DNA of 64,000 bases from Anseranas semipalmata (Eukaryota > Chordata > Aves > Anseriformes > Anseranatidae): contig VXAA01001244.1 in NCBI GenBank assembly GCA_013399115.1, positions 1,087,862 through 1,151,861 of the forward strand, given 5' to 3'. How positions within the stretch are numbered: the first letter of the stretch is position 1; each line of letters starts with the position of its first letter. Positions 63,074 through 64,000 of this stretch are shown in pieces. Both the position numbers and the translations under genes were made by a program. The notes below the pieces were generated by a model. That model had not been told where the DNA came from. It ran no database searches and saw only the letters and a program-made list of their open reading frames with translations.

Positions 63074-64000
63074 CCTAAGTGCAGTTTGCCTGGCTTGTCT
63101 ACAAATCTAAATGCCTTTGGGGCAGATATTTTTCTTACAGACTATTTGTACTGGCAGAGATCTCATCTGGGTTCTCCAGGGCCATAACTTATAACTCCCT
63201 GACTGCTTTTTTCTGCTTGAAGCATTGTATTTTCTTCTCAGACAGCAAGCATTTCAGAATATAAGTCTGGAAATCTACACATGACTATTACAAACATGTT
63301 TATGCTTCTAGTTCTTCCCTCTTGCAGTAGCTGTATAATGAAATAACAAAGGAAGAATCTCTCATAATAAAATTTGATGTAGACATGCCTAAGGTATGAA
63401 ATCAGAAAGAGTCTGCAGCGGGAAAAGCTGCCATCAATCATGGCAGGCAGGCTGCTCCCCCTGACAGCCATCAGAGAGAGGTAGAAAGATTCAGTAATGC
63501 AATCACAGCTGCAGTAGAAAACCAGGAAAACATTATGATGCTAGTCACTACATATTTAGTGTTATAACATGCTTGTGTATCAAATTTAAATGATGTATAC
63601 AGAAAGAAATTGCACTGGAGTCAAGCTGCAGCTACTTAAAGGCTGAAGATCTTTTGCTCTTGGTTTTGTGTGTCTGAAGACTGCCATCTATGCCCTTTCC
63701 AAACCCCCCTCTACTCCCCAGTTTCCCTTATAATCCAGGGAGAAAGGCACAACTAGAGGATGATGCACACCACCTTATCTCTGGATAGGATTAGTTAAAC
63801 GCTCAAAGGTCTACTGTTCTCCATCATCTGTAGATATTACTTAGATTAGAACCCTGACTTTAAAATAGCTGTTTCAAAGCAAGAAGCTTCCTCCAAAATT
63901 CCATTAAAAGAAATCTTAACAGATAAGATACTTTTATAGTATTCATACCACAGTACTCAAGTGCCACACAACCATTAGCTTATGTTCACCTTTATGTCAT
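63074..64000. other. Unique non-coding sequence, no gene seen
   Basis: AT-rich sequence to the end of the window. Only short frames (61-77 codons) without recognised domains. Nothing indicates that a gene enters from the right edge. Confidence 0.55.

Noticed and set aside
1..64000. CRISPR array, operon, phage, plasmid or bacterial defence system
   Set aside because: There are no regularly spaced repeats, no gene-dense coding structure and no ribosome-binding context. CR1 elements and AT-rich, gene-free DNA indicate a vertebrate genome.
1..64000. tRNA, rRNA, snRNA or known microRNA genes
   Set aside because: I looked for the characteristic boxes and known mature sequences by eye and found none. 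A covariance-model scan would be needed to be certain.

Overview
The window looks like vertebrate, most probably avian, non-coding DNA (intron or intergenic). It is AT-rich and CpG-poor, full of short poly-A/poly-T runs, and contains fragments of CR1, the dominant LINE of birds and other sauropsids. I found no protein-coding gene, no recognisable exon, no structural RNA gene and no bacterial, phage or plasmid feature. The longest open frames (about 140-160 codons) are what chance produces in 64 kb read in six frames. None shows a domain I recognise.

Layout. 1-6900: unique AT-rich sequence with a 32-N gap (1891-1922) inside a TA/TTTA-rich tract. 6901-7250: CR1 3' fragment on the minus strand. 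7251-32189: unique sequence with microsatellites, a 4-N gap inside poly-A (14939-14942), a probable ancient MIR-type SINE (about 16605-16665), a 32-bp tandem duplication (20641-20704), a double G8 tract (23010-23029), a G-quadruplex-capable C-rich tract (30731-30748) and a long TG microsatellite (31281-31317). About 32190-32766: CR1 fragment on the plus strand with two internal deletions. 32767-48459: unique sequence with a GC-rich patch holding a perfect 10-bp hairpin (35253-35276) and a diverged duplicated segment about 96 bp long (45141 and 45811). About 48460-48985: older, heavily degraded CR1-type fragment on the plus strand. 48986-64000: unique sequence with two further probable MIR-type fragments (about 53932 and 55086), several GC-rich islets, G4-capable C tracts and a CG/CA alternating tract at 63054.

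No genes here can be said to work together. The main content is the repeat record (younger CR1, older CR1, very old MIR-like SINEs), small-scale duplications, possible non-B DNA sites, and a few TAATTA-rich stretches that might be conserved non-coding elements but need alignment to other genomes. I did not find a new biological system and do not claim one.
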